Shown here: positions 53,991-63,249 of the stretch, one piece after another | How the letters are laid out: every line of letters starts with the position of its first letter | Numbering within the stretch: position 1 is the first letter of the stretch | Assembly (NCBI GenBank): GCA_965200765.1 | Contig: OZ241380.1 | Span: forward strand, 2,046,001-2,110,000 | Source of the DNA: G965200765 sp965200765 | Lineage (GTDB): Bacteria; Pseudomonadota; Gammaproteobacteria; Arenicellales; JAJDZL01 | DNA length: 64,000 nucleotides | Direction: 5' to 3' | Translations under genes and position numbers: made by a program | Notes under the pieces: generated by a model | Database searches by the model: none | Told to the model about the DNA's origin: nothing | Seen by the model: the letters and a program-made list of their open reading frames with translations, nothing else

Positions 53991-55970
53991 ATGCGACACC
54001 TTCTGAGAATTGAGGATACCCGCCACCTTCGATATTTCTGCACTTTATGCCTGCTCTTGAGTCTTCTGCTCATCGGGAGTCCAGTTGTTACATTCGCTAC
54101 ACCCGGCGATGTTGCACAGTTGCGTCAGACATTTCTTGAAGCTGAAAGAATGCTGATTAGCGGGCACGTCAAGAATTTCAGAAAAATCGAATCTGAACTG
54201 AAAGACTATCCACTCTATCCTTACTTGAAATTGCGGGAATTGAGAGCATCCCGGTCCAAATTTTCAGACCAGCAAATCGCCGCCGCCATTGACAGTCTTA
54301 CAATACCCATTGCATCATCGTTTTGGTCCTGGTGGTTCAACCGATTGTACAAGGGGAAAAAATGGGAGCTCATTGCGAACTATTTCCCCGATGCTACAAC
54401 TACGCAGACCCAATGTCGTTACGCTGAAGCATTGCTAGCCCTGAAGCGCTATGAGCAAGCGATACCGGTAATTGAAAAGCTCTGGCTTGTTGGCAAATCG
54501 CAACCCTCGGAATGCGATGCCATGTTCCAATTCGCTTTGCGAAACAACTTTGTCACCGAGCGACTGATCTGGAAAAGATTGCTTTTGACCACCAGACGGA
54601 ATGATCGGAAAATGTCCTCATACCTGAGAAGTTTGCTGGAAACTTCGGAAGCGAAGTATTGGGCTACTCAATTGCAACGTGTGCAGAAACGTCCCGTATC
54701 CACCCTGCGAAAGAATACAAAGGACTGGGTCAAGACAGCATATGGCAAAGAACTGCTTGAATTCGGTTTCAATGCAATTTTCCGCAGAGATATCGATGCA
54801 GCGGTTGAACTGTGGGTCGAACTGAAAACAGAAAGAAATATTGCAGTTGAGCAATTGCACTCGGTCAATCGGCAAATCGGATACAGACTCGGGCTCAAAC
54901 ATCACCCGGATGCCTACGCCTGGCTTTCAAGAATACCCGAAACAGATCATAGTATCACTACAAGACAATGGTTGATTCGGTCTGCATTACTGAGGGAAAA
55001 CTGGCCAGCTGTGCTTCAAGCCATCAGTAACCTGTCGCCTGCCGAAGCGAGCAATTCGGTTTGGAAATTCTGGCGCGCCCGGGCACTGCATGAAACGGGG
55101 AATCAAACTGCTGCAAAAGAAATCTGGACTCAACTCTCAGCGGATACAACATACTACGGACTATTGGCAGCAGACTATCTGAACATAGAACACAAACTGG
55201 TACAAATTGACCTGAATTTACCAGACGAAGTGATGGTTTCGGTCAGAAAACATCCTTTTGTTGCCAGAGTCAGGGAATTGCTTCACTTGGGGCGACCGTA
55301 CAGTGCCCGTCGAGAGTTACTGTCCTATTCCGAGCCACAACAAAAGCAGTTTTGGTTGGCAACGGCGGTGATGTTTGAACGATGGGGTTGGCATGATGGC
55401 AGTACTCGGGTCCTTGCCAAAGCACTGGATGACGATGAAGTTGATTATCACATTCAATATCCAACCCCTTACATTGCCGTTGTTAACAGAGAATCGCGTC
55501 GCAATTCCATTCCTGCTCACTGGATATACGGAATCATCAAGCAGGAAAGCAATTTTGTACATGATATCAGGTCCTCAGCAAGTGCAATTGGTCTCATGCA
55601 GTTACTGCCGTCAACTGCCCGGCACGTCGCAGGAAGGTTGAAAATCAAAAAGCCTACACGCAAAGCTCTGACTGACCCTGCGCTCAACATAAGATTGGGT
55701 AGTGCTTACTTTGACAGATTGGTTGACCAGTGGGACGGAAATTTGATATTTGCCCTGGCATCGTATAACGCCGGTCCGAATCGGGTGCGGAGATGGCGAA
55801 AGTCTTCTCATCAAACTGACCCGGCGATTTGGGTGGAAGCTATCCCTTTCAAGGAAACGGCAGGTTATGTCCGCAAGGTATTGAAGAATTTTGTTGTATA
55901 CGAGCATACCCTGGAATTAAATTACCGACAAATCAGCGACTATCTGGTCTTGCCCAAATCGAACCCATAG
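53991..55970 (+). CDS. slt: Soluble lytic murein transglycosylase
   Basis: This protein of about 659 residues cleaves peptidoglycan glycan strands to anhydro-muropeptides. It has a signal peptide (LCLLLSLLLIGSPVVTFA), a long helical superhelix, and a C-terminal SLT domain with catalytic Glu519 in IIKQESNF, SAIGLMQLLPSTA and ASYNAGPNRVRRW. ATG at 53991 has AAGGA 8 bp upstream; ATG at 53982 and an upstream frame to 53808 are less likely. Confidence 0.94.
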   Translation: MRHLLRIEDTRHLRYFCTLCLLLSLLLIGSPVVTFATPGDVAQLRQTFLEAERMLISGHVKNFRKIESELKDYPLYPYLKLRELRASRSKFSDQQIAAAIDSLTIPIASSFWSWWFNRLYKGKKWELIANYFPDATTTQTQCRYAEALLALKRYEQAIPVIEKLWLVGKSQPSECDAMFQFALRNNFVTERLIWKRLLLTTRRNDRKMSSYLRSLLETSEAKYWATQLQRVQKRPVSTLRKNTKDWVKTAYGKELLEFGFNAIFRRDIDAAVELWVELKTERNIAVEQLHSVNRQIGYRLGLKHHPDAYAWLSRIPETDHSITTRQWLIRSALLRENWPAVLQAISNLSPAEASNSVWKFWRARALHETGNQTAAKEIWTQLSADTTYYGLLAADYLNIEHKLVQIDLNLPDEVMVSVRKHPFVARVRELLHLGRPYSARRELLSYSEPQQKQFWLATAVMFERWGWHDGSTRVLAKALDDDEVDYHIQYPTPYIAVVNRESRRNSIPAHWIYGIIKQESNFVHDIRSSASAIGLMQLLPSTARHVAGRLKIKKPTRKALTDPALNIRLGSAYFDRLVDQWDGNLIFALASYNAGPNRVRRWRKSSHQTDPAIWVEAIPFKETAGYVRKVLKNFVVYEHTLELNYRQISDYLVLPKSNP

Positions 55971-56326
55971 AAGCTTCTGCCCTGAAACACAATTGGATTC
56001 GGGTTATCCCACCAAGAATTTCCAAGGTCTGTGCTACGTTTGCAACATCCAAAGACCATCCTTTCATAACCGACAATTGTGTCACTACGTATTGTTAGGA
56101 TTGCTACTGTTTTTTGCCTCAAATCCAGTTGTCAAGTGGTACTTGACAACTGACCAAGTCGCGCAAGCGTGCAATATGGTGCAAGAGAATATCTCTCGAA
56201 TTTATGGGACGACCTACCACGAGAGTGCATTTTAGATAGATTTGTAGTTGTGGAGTTGTGTACAATTAGTTCCATGTTGAAACTTTGCTACGACGAGTTC
56301 AAGTCGGCAAGAAGCAAAATTTAGGG
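55971..56326. other. Intergenic region without supported gene
   Basis: About 355 bp follow slt. No frame looks coding. It contains the perfect palindrome at 56126-56152, and AT-rich DNA at 56,230-56,325 that may hold the promoter of the small membrane-protein genes. Confidence 0.5.
56126..56152. repeat. Perfect 12-bp inverted repeat
   Basis: CAGTTGTCAAGT and its exact complement flank the trinucleotide GGT, 156 bp after the slt stop. No T-tract follows on either side, so it is not a typical terminator. It could be an operator, a transcript-stabilising hairpin, or a remnant of a mobile element. Confidence 0.6.
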
Positions 56327-56563
56327 ATGGCAAAGAGTAAGTCCGTACTTGCCTCGTTGACTACCTGGAAATTATTTGCGGCTTTATGGAGCAAGGGTAT
56401 TACGCGTCCAGAACACACTATTTTTACGGCAAACTGTAATCAGTGGACTTGGAGCATCCTTGGAATTTGTTCAATCTTCCAAGGGATTGCGGCCCAATTG
56501 AACCTTGGGCGATATTTAGTAATTCTGATTTACGAATTTGGAGCAATCCGAAATGAAGAGTGA
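56327..56563 (+). CDS. Hypothetical small hydrophobic protein
   Basis: The 78-codon frame from ATG at 56327 (MAKSKSVLASLTTWKL) contains a hydrophobic stretch (ILGICSIFQGIAAQLNLG region) and a further one (LVILIYEFGAI). It overlaps the next start by 11 bp. The second copy of this DNA keeps most of the frame through a +2 and a +1 insertion that cancel, which hints at coding selection, but that copy has no ATG. It matches no family I know. Confidence 0.4.
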   Translation: MAKSKSVLASLTTWKLFAALWSKGITRPEHTIFTANCNQWTWSILGICSIFQGIAAQLNLGRYLVILIYEFGAIRNEE

Positions 56564-56723
56564 TGATTACGTGACTCACAAGGAGCTTGACAGTGAGCGC
56601 CGTCTAATCAGGGTTGAAACGAGTGAGCGGATATTTTGGTGGTTCTTTTCCACGATCTTGGCCGTGCTTGTTGCCGCGCTGATAGGAATTTTCACCTTGC
56701 TCTTTGAACTGCAGGACCAAGTG
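56334..56723 (+). repeat. Direct duplication, copy A (about 390 bp)
   Basis: This stretch and copy B (57079-57471) are similar over their whole length, with long exact blocks such as TTATGGAGCAAGGGTATTAC. The copies lie 745 bp apart in direct orientation. Each covers a hydrophobic small frame and the first part of a membrane coiled-coil protein. Copy A is the complete one. Confidence 0.85.
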
Positions 56724-56876
56724 TCCGAAATCAAGACGGAAGTTGTCGAAATCAACTCGCGAATGGATAAGATCGAGACCCGAATGGACAACATTGAGTC
56801 CTTAATGGATAAGATCGAGATCCGAATGGGGAAAATCGAGACTCACCTCGACAATGTTGAAATTTACTTTAGTTGA
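56553..56876 (+). CDS. Small membrane protein with coiled coil
   Basis: This 107-residue protein starts MKSDDYVTHKELDSERRL and has one transmembrane segment (FFSTILAVLVAALIGIFTLL) and a C-terminal region of heptad-like repeats (MDKIETRMDNIESLMDKIE). A GGAG sequence lies about 8 bp before the ATG. It could be an oligomeric membrane anchor. No family recognised. A truncated paralogue lies at 57301-57477. Confidence 0.7.
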   Translation: MKSDDYVTHKELDSERRLIRVETSERIFWWFFSTILAVLVAALIGIFTLLFELQDQVSEIKTEVVEINSRMDKIETRMDNIESLMDKIEIRMGKIETHLDNVEIYFS

Positions 56877-57078
56877 ACGGCAATTTGCCGCAACAACGTA
56901 CGCTCTAATTGACGAAAATTAGTAAGTTTTCCTCTTTTTCAGAATTACCTACCTGCTATGCCGGACGACAATACCCTGACACATCTTTGACGATCTACCA
57001 CTCCTAGTCCTGATAGCGTCGTTGAATATCGTTGTTATCTTGGACAACGCGTTCCCGAGCCATGATGGCATTGGGTTT

Positions 57079-57471
57079 AGAGTAAGTCCATAGTTACCTC
57101 GTTGACTACCTGGAAATTATTGGCGGCTTTATGGAGCAAGGGTATTACGCGTCCAGAACACACTATTTTTTCACGGCAAGTTATAATCGGTAGACTTGGG
57201 GGCGCCCTTGGAACTTGTTCAATCTTCCAAGCGATCGTGATACAATTGAACCTTGGGCGACATTTAATAATTCTGATTTACAATATAGGAGCAATCGGAA
57301 ATGAAGAACGATGAATACGTGACTCGCAAGGAACTTGACAGTAATCACCATCTCACCAAGATCGAAATGAGTGAACAGATTTTTTTGTGCTTTTATTCCG
57401 TGATCTTTGCTGCGCATATTGCCTTGCTGACTATAACTTACGCTTCTCTCTTTGAACTGCTGAACCAAGTG
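57079..57471 (+). repeat. Direct duplication, copy B (about 393 bp)
   Basis: This is the second copy of the DNA at 56334-56723. Relative to copy A it has lost the ATG of the hydrophobic frame (57102-57314 remains open from a TTG) and ends just before the coiled-coil repeats. The sequence divergence suggests an old duplication. Confidence 0.85.
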
Positions 57472-57477
57472 CCATAA
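57301..57477 (+). pseudogene. Truncated copy of small membrane coiled-coil protein
   Basis: ATG at 57301 opens a 58-codon frame (MKNDEYVTRKELDSNHHL) that keeps the membrane segment but stops after FELLNQVP, where copy A continues into its repeats. The start context matches that of copy A (GGAGCAATC, GAAATGAAGA). It might still make a membrane peptide. Confidence 0.55.
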
Positions 57478-57893
57478 GTCAAGATGCCAGTCCATGTCTG
57501 GTTCTTTGTACGACAAATTGATGATGGGATTGCTTTTTGCATCTGGTGAGGGGTAGCCATTCCTTTACCGAAACTCTACCCCCACTGGTAGTAACTACAA
57601 CAGGCGGCACTACAACAAATTGTTGCAATATCACCTAACATCCGTTGAAATCAAGTGGCATTCTTGGTTTGAAACAACTGATGCTCGATTGCGTTCTCTA
57701 CGGTTTTCTGTGAAAAGAAAAACCACTTCAACCATGCCTTTTGCCTCCCAAGCAAAAGTTGTAAGAATGTCACTTTTCGCAGAATCACTCTTGCCAAATC
57801 AATGACTTGTTTGAGGAACGCTCGTTTGGAGTTACTTGAGTCGTATAATCGCGCCTGTATCCCTGAACAGAACAATTTCAAATACACTCGTAA
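57478..57893. other. Intergenic region without supported gene
   Basis: About 415 bp. A minus-strand frame at 57651-57902 and a plus-strand frame at 57620-57805 overlap each other and match nothing; I treat both as random. The acyP promoter should lie near the right end. Confidence 0.5.
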
Positions 57894-58166
57894 ATGACTC
57901 AATCCAGAATCTACACAGTATCAGGCACTGTACAAGGTGTCTGGTTCAGAGCGTTTACTGCCGAAGAAGCGACTCGAATCGGCATACGCGGGTGGGTGCG
58001 CAATACCGCAGACGGCAATGTAGAACTGTTGGCGTGCGGTACTGAAAACCAACTTCAGCAACTTGAACAAGAACTCTGGAAAGGTTCTCCGATGTCAAAG
58101 GTTGCATCAGTCGAATATCAACCTTCCGACTTGAAGCCTCCTGACAATTTTGAAATTCAGTGGTAG
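57894..58166 (+). CDS. acyP: Acylphosphatase
   Basis: This 90-residue enzyme hydrolyses acyl phosphates. The two catalytic residues are present: Arg19 in GVWFRAFT and Asn37 in GWVRNTADG. The length is standard. It is convergent with proS, 9 bp apart. Confidence 0.96.
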   Translation: MTQSRIYTVSGTVQGVWFRAFTAEEATRIGIRGWVRNTADGNVELLACGTENQLQQLEQELWKGSPMSKVASVEYQPSDLKPPDNFEIQW

Positions 58167-58175
58167 ATGCACGCA

Positions 58176-59891
58176 CTAAGCCTGTGCGCCAAATCTCTCA
58201 GCCACACATTCCTCTAACCGGTCCAGCGGCAAATGCTCAGCCTCGTCGCTGGAGCGTTTCTTGTATTCAAAGGTATTTTGAGCAATTCCCCGTTCTGAAA
58301 TTACCAAACGATGTGGAATTCCGATCAAGTCCATATCCGCAAATATCACGCCGGGGCGTTCGTCCCGATCATCCAGCAATACTTCATAGCCCGCTCTGAC
58401 CAGTCTTTGGTAGACATCATCTGTTGCTTGTGCAACACTTGCAGATTTGTAATAGTTGATTGGCACAATGCAAATAGTGAACGGGGCTATCGCTTCGGGC
58501 CAAATAATTCCATGTTCGTCGTTGTTCTGCTCGATTGCAGCGGCGACAATTCTTGATACACCGATTCCATAGCATCCCATCCACATGATGGCATGATTGC
58601 TATTCGAATCCAGGCAAGTCGCATCGAACGCTTCGCTATATTTGGTCCCCAACTGAAACACATGCCCGACTTCAATGCCGCGTTTGACCGTCAGAGACTC
58701 CTCCGGATGGCCCGGTACCGGATCACCTTCCATTGCATTGCGCAGGTCTGCATACCCGGGTTCAGGCAAGTCTCGACCCCAGTTCACACCCGTGTAGTGC
58801 TGGCCAATTTGATTTGCACCGCATACAAAATCCGACATTGCGGCGACTTCGTAGTCTGCAACGATTTTCATTTCAAGTCCAAGCGGACCGATTGAACCCG
58901 GTTCCGTACCTGTCAATTTCCGAATTTCATCGGCCGATTCCATCTGCATCGGCACTAGTACTTCCGGAATTTTCTGAGCCTTGAGTGTGTTCAACTCGCG
59001 GTCCCCGCGAAGAACCAAAGCTACCGGCTTGTCTTCGCCCCGCACAATCAGTGTCTTAAGAGTCTTCTCAATGGGAATTGACAAAAATTCTGTCAAGTCT
59101 TTCATGGTTTGCACATCAGGCGTGTCCACCAATTCCATGGTTTCCACAGGTTCGGGCCGAGGAGTCGCTGGACTTGATAATTCAATCAACTCTAGATTTG
59201 AAGCAAATCCGGTTGCTGCATTGATTCCAATTCCATCCTCTCCCGAATCAGCAATCACATGAAATTCATGCGACACACTTCCGCCGATGGCACCCGAATC
59301 CGCCGCCACTGCCACAAATTCAAGACCAAGTCGCTCAAATACGCGCGTATAGGCATCGTACATGATCTGATAGGCGCGTTCCATGCCCTCGCGGTCCACA
59401 TCAAAGGAGTAAGCGTCTTTCATCAAAAACTCCCGGCAACGCATGATGCCGAATCTGGGACGAATTTCGTCCCTGAATTTCCATTGCATTTGATAGAAGT
59501 TCGCCGGCAGTTGCCGATAGCTGTGTATTTCGTTGTTTACAAGTGTCGTGATGACTTCTTCATGCGTCGGACCCAAGCAGAAATCCCGATTGTGCCGGTC
59601 GGTAAACCGCAGTAATTCTGGACCAAAGTGATCCCAGCGCCCGGATTCACGCCAAATCTCCCCGGGTTGCACGCTCGGCATCAACACCTCGAGAGCACCG
59701 GACTGATTCATTTCCTCGCGCACAATGTTTTCCACTTTGCCCAGCACTCGAAGTCCGCTGGGTAACCAACTGTAGATTCCCGCGGCCAACTGGCGAATCA
59801 TGCCCGCTCGCAACATCAATTTGTGACTGACAATCTCAACTTCGGCCGGCGTTTCTTTCACCGTAGCAAGCAAAAAATCCCTAGATTTCAC
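58176..59891 (-). CDS. proS: Prolyl-tRNA synthetase, bacterial type
   Basis: This 571-residue class II synthetase charges tRNA-Pro. It has the N-terminal LRAGMIRQLAAGIYSWLP, motif 2 region with FLMKDAYSFD, a YbaK-like editing insertion (about 230-390) and the C-terminal anticodon-binding domain. The insertion marks the E. coli-type form. It ends next to acyP. Confidence 0.98.
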   Translation of the reverse strand: MKSRDFLLATVKETPAEVEIVSHKLMLRAGMIRQLAAGIYSWLPSGLRVLGKVENIVREEMNQSGALEVLMPSVQPGEIWRESGRWDHFGPELLRFTDRHNRDFCLGPTHEEVITTLVNNEIHSYRQLPANFYQMQWKFRDEIRPRFGIMRCREFLMKDAYSFDVDREGMERAYQIMYDAYTRVFERLGLEFVAVAADSGAIGGSVSHEFHVIADSGEDGIGINAATGFASNLELIELSSPATPRPEPVETMELVDTPDVQTMKDLTEFLSIPIEKTLKTLIVRGEDKPVALVLRGDRELNTLKAQKIPEVLVPMQMESADEIRKLTGTEPGSIGPLGLEMKIVADYEVAAMSDFVCGANQIGQHYTGVNWGRDLPEPGYADLRNAMEGDPVPGHPEESLTVKRGIEVGHVFQLGTKYSEAFDATCLDSNSNHAIMWMGCYGIGVSRIVAAAIEQNNDEHGIIWPEAIAPFTICIVPINYYKSASVAQATDDVYQRLVRAGYEVLLDDRDERPGVIFADMDLIGIPHRLVISERGIAQNTFEYKKRSSDEAEHLPLDRLEECVAERFGAQA

Positions 59892-59935
59892 TTCTCAGCG
59901 TCCCTGATTCGTATTCAATTGGAATATTGATTCGT

Positions 59936-60424
59936 TCACCAACGGTCCTTGTTCCAGCGATCCGGATTTGCCCAATTCTCCGAGTTCAACCATTGTGGTA
60001 CCGGTTTATAGAATTCAAAACCAAATTCATAAAACTGTACGCTACAACTTGCAAACTTGGCAGGATTCACCATCCTGAGCCCGTGTGCAACTGCATCTGC
60101 CGGCCCGAATGAATCAGAATTCGATGCTGGCACCAAAACCCACAGGAGTTTGCTGTGAATGTCGCGCAAACGCGCGATCATTTGCTCACCATCCGTTCTG
60201 GACAGCCATTCCAAGGTATCGCATACCACCACAAAGTCGAATCTTCCCAAATTGCTGATTGATTTTTCCAGACTTTCAAAGACCACGTGGTGAACCGCGG
60301 TACCAGCACGTTGACCTGCAAAGCGAGCCACACATACCGGAATTTCTCTTGCAACTACAAGAACAGTTGCCGGTTTTTCCTGCTCCAGCCGACCCACCAA
60401 GGCTTGTTCTGCTTCAATGTCCAA
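59936..60424 (-). CDS. DUF6231-like hypothetical protein
   Basis: This 162-residue protein resembles the DUF6231 family of gammaproteobacteria: DFVVVCDTLEWLSRTDGEQM, IARLRDIHSKLLWVLVPA and an aromatic tail (NPDRWNKDRW). The pattern is that of a reduced methyltransferase-like fold without a clear SAM motif. Function unknown. It lies between folE2 and proS on the same strand. Confidence 0.65.
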   Translation of the reverse strand: MDIEAEQALVGRLEQEKPATVLVVAREIPVCVARFAGQRAGTAVHHVVFESLEKSISNLGRFDFVVVCDTLEWLSRTDGEQMIARLRDIHSKLLWVLVPASNSDSFGPADAVAHGLRMVNPAKFASCSVQFYEFGFEFYKPVPQWLNSENWANPDRWNKDRW

Positions 60425-60452
60425 TGAACTTGAATCGTCGTGACCGCCGGGT

Positions 60453-61304
60453 TTATTCGACTAGTCGAAGTTCCTGATTCGGCAGCTTGGAACCGGAAAT
60501 TTTGGCGTAGGCAGAGTGGTTGTGAATCGACTCGAAATTCTCTGATTCCACTGTATAGGCAAGGATTCGGTCATCGTCATTCAACTCCTTCGCTATGTCG
60601 CGTACCATGTCTTCCACGAACTTTGGATTGTCGTACGCCTGTTCGGTTACAAATTTTTCATCCGGACGCTTGAGCAAGCCATACAACTGTGAACTCGCAT
60701 TGGACTCGGCCAACTCAATCAACTCCTCCATCCAGACAAACTTCTCTGCGAGCGCAGTGATCGTTACATGTGAACGCTGATTGTGCGCACCGTAGTCAGA
60801 AATTTCCTTTGAACAGGGACACAGCGATGTTACCGGCACTACGATGCGTGTCGTAATCTGAATTTCTCCGTCATGCAACTCACCGAACAATGTCGCTTCG
60901 TAGTCAACAATGCTTTCTACTCCGGTCACCGGTGCACGCTTCACCATAAAGTACGGAAACTTCATTTCAATTCGACTGGAATCTGCACTCAGTTTTTCGG
61001 CCACCTCCCGAACAATATCCCGAAAGGACTGCACCGATATAACCTTGTCGTGGTCGTTCAGAACTTCCACGAATCTGGACATGTGCGTGCCCTTGAAGTT
61101 ATGCGGCAAACCAACATACATGTTGAAAAGCGCAATAGTCGTTTGCTCACCGTGACTGCGGTCGTGAACCCTTACCGGATGACGCATGGCGCGAATGCCG
61201 ACCTGGTCAATTGCAAGTTTACGCGTATCCGGCTTCGCCTGGATATCCGGTATGTCCCGTTCCTTTTGATCGATCGGAACAGGAATAATCTGGGGAAAAT
61301 TCAT
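60453..61304 (-). CDS. folE2: GTP cyclohydrolase FolE2
   Basis: This 283-residue type IB cyclohydrolase makes dihydroneopterin triphosphate, a precursor of folate and queuosine. It has the SRFVEVL and SLCPCSKEISDYGAHNQRS segments with the metal-binding cysteine and histidine. ATG at 61304 overlaps the dxs stop as ATGA; the frame extends to 61382 inside dxs. FolE2 can use metals other than zinc and so may serve under zinc limitation. Confidence 0.94.
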   Translation of the reverse strand: MNFPQIIPVPIDQKERDIPDIQAKPDTRKLAIDQVGIRAMRHPVRVHDRSHGEQTTIALFNMYVGLPHNFKGTHMSRFVEVLNDHDKVISVQSFRDIVREVAEKLSADSSRIEMKFPYFMVKRAPVTGVESIVDYEATLFGELHDGEIQITTRIVVPVTSLCPCSKEISDYGAHNQRSHVTITALAEKFVWMEELIELAESNASSQLYGLLKRPDEKFVTEQAYDNPKFVEDMVRDIAKELNDDDRILAYTVESENFESIHNHSAYAKISGSKLPNQELRLVE

Positions 61305-63232
61305 GCTGTGGCAAACTCCTCGTTGTATTGCTTTCGAATAGCCTTCACGGTATCTACTATGGACATGGTGTCCAGACCACACTGAGCAAGCACCGCTTCA
61401 GGCTTGCCATGGTCAATATGCTCGTCCGGCAGACCCAGGTTCAATACATGAACCAAAATTCCCTGGCTTGCCAAAAATTCATTCACCGCCGAACCGGCGC
61501 CGCCTGCGACAACATGTTCTTCAATTGTAATCATTAAGTCGTGCGTGTTGGCAATTTTCACAATCTGCTCATGGTCGAGCGGCTTGACAAATCTCATATT
61601 GACGACTGTAGCATCCAGCTCCTGGCCTGCCGCAAGACTTGTAGCCAGCATACTGCCAAAAGCCAGAATTGCGGTTGAAGTGCCAGTTCTCACGATCTCT
61701 GATTTGCCAATTTCAATACTGTTCATCTCCTCGGCCTGCTCCACACCCGGACCACTTCCGCGCGGATAGCGCACCGTACAGGGTCCGGGATAATTGTAAG
61801 CGGTATAGAGCATTTGACGACACTCATTCTCATCACTGGGTGCCATAACGACCATTTCGGGTATGCATCGCAAGTAGGCAAAATCGTAAGCACCGGCATG
61901 CGTTGCCCCGTCGGCACCCACAAAGCCGGCGCGGTCAATTGCAAATGTAACATCAAGATTCTGTATGCAAACATCATGGATTACCTGATCGTAGGCGCGT
62001 TGCAAAAACGTCGAGTAGATCGCAACGACCGGCTTCAGTCCCTCGCAAGCCAGTCCGGCCGCAAATGTTACCGCATGCTGCTCGGCAATTCCGACATCAA
62101 AATAACGGTCCGAAAAGCGTTTCTCAAACTCAACCAATCCGGAACCCTCTCGCATCGCCGGCGTAATTCCAATCAACCGTTCATCCTTTTCCGCCATGTC
62201 ACACAGCCATTTGCCGAACACTTGGGTATAAGTGGTACCGACCGGCTTCTTTTCCATCTTTCCCGTCTCGGGATTGAACGGCACAACTCCATGATAGACT
62301 AGCGGGTCTGCTTCAGCCGGATCATAACCCTTGCCCTTTTGCGTGATGATATGCAGAAATCTTGGGCCCTTCATTCGTTTCATGTTTTTCAGCGTTTGCA
62401 CCAGAAGGGGCAGATTATGTCCGTCCACGGGGCCAATATAGTAGAAGCCGAATTCCTCAAACAATGTGCTGGGCAGAAACATTCCTTTGGTGTGTGCTTC
62501 CATGCGATTGGTGAATTCCTTGACAGGCGGAAGCGTGCTCAACACTTTCTTGCTACCTTCTCTGACCGACATGAAGGCCTTGCCGGACAATGTACGGGCC
62601 AAATAGTTTGAAATTGCACCCACATTCGGTGAAATCGACATTTCATTGTCATTCAGTACAACCAGCAAATCGGCCGATGAAGCACCTGCATTGTTCAAGG
62701 CTTCGTATGCCAGACCGGCAGTCATTGCGCCATCACCGATCACGGCGACCACGTTGCGGTCTTCACCCTTGGCGGCAGACGCGATGGACATGCCAAGCGC
62801 GGCCGAGATTGAAGTGCTTGAATGCCCCGCGCCAAATGTATCGAATTCGCTTTCTGTCCGTTTCAGGAATCCACTCAGTCCACCGGGTTGCCGAATGGTA
62901 TGCAACAAGTCGCGCCGACCGGTCAGTATTTTGTGTGGGTATGCCTGGTGTCCAATATCCCAAACAATCCGGTCCTGCGGAGTATTGAATACATAGTGCA
63001 ACGCAACGGTAAGTTCCACGGTGCCCAATCCGGCCGCCAGGTGTCCGCCGGATCTGGAAATCACATCAATCAGAAACTCTCGCAATTCATTCGCCAAATT
63101 TTGCAATTCTTCACGATTGAGCTTGCGTAAATCTTCTGGCGAATCAATCGAAAACAGTTGTTTGTATCGAACCGAATTAATATCGGGTTCTGACACTCCG
63201 GATTTTGCAGGTTTGGAGCGAGACTGCGACAT
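61301..63232 (-). CDS. dxs: 1-deoxy-D-xylulose-5-phosphate synthase
   Basis: This 643-residue thiamine diphosphate enzyme makes DXP from pyruvate and glyceraldehyde 3-phosphate, opening the non-mevalonate isoprenoid pathway. It has GGHLAAGLG near residue 63, the cofactor motif GDGAMTAG at 166-173 with NDNEMSISPNVG, and DVGIAEQHAVTFAAG. It lies 17 bp after the ispA stop and overlaps folE2 by 4 bp. Confidence 0.98.
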   Translation of the reverse strand: MSQSRSKPAKSGVSEPDINSVRYKQLFSIDSPEDLRKLNREELQNLANELREFLIDVISRSGGHLAAGLGTVELTVALHYVFNTPQDRIVWDIGHQAYPHKILTGRRDLLHTIRQPGGLSGFLKRTESEFDTFGAGHSSTSISAALGMSIASAAKGEDRNVVAVIGDGAMTAGLAYEALNNAGASSADLLVVLNDNEMSISPNVGAISNYLARTLSGKAFMSVREGSKKVLSTLPPVKEFTNRMEAHTKGMFLPSTLFEEFGFYYIGPVDGHNLPLLVQTLKNMKRMKGPRFLHIITQKGKGYDPAEADPLVYHGVVPFNPETGKMEKKPVGTTYTQVFGKWLCDMAEKDERLIGITPAMREGSGLVEFEKRFSDRYFDVGIAEQHAVTFAAGLACEGLKPVVAIYSTFLQRAYDQVIHDVCIQNLDVTFAIDRAGFVGADGATHAGAYDFAYLRCIPEMVVMAPSDENECRQMLYTAYNYPGPCTVRYPRGSGPGVEQAEEMNSIEIGKSEIVRTGTSTAILAFGSMLATSLAAGQELDATVVNMRFVKPLDHEQIVKIANTHDLMITIEEHVVAGGAGSAVNEFLASQGILVHVLNLGLPDEHIDHGKPEAVLAQCGLDTMSIVDTVKAIRKQYNEEFATA

Positions 63233-63249
63233 GAATGTATACCGGACAG

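Noticed and set aside
57651..57902. Minus-strand 83-codon frame upstream of acyP
   Set aside because: It overlaps an opposite-strand frame of equal quality, and no homology or ribosome-binding site is visible.
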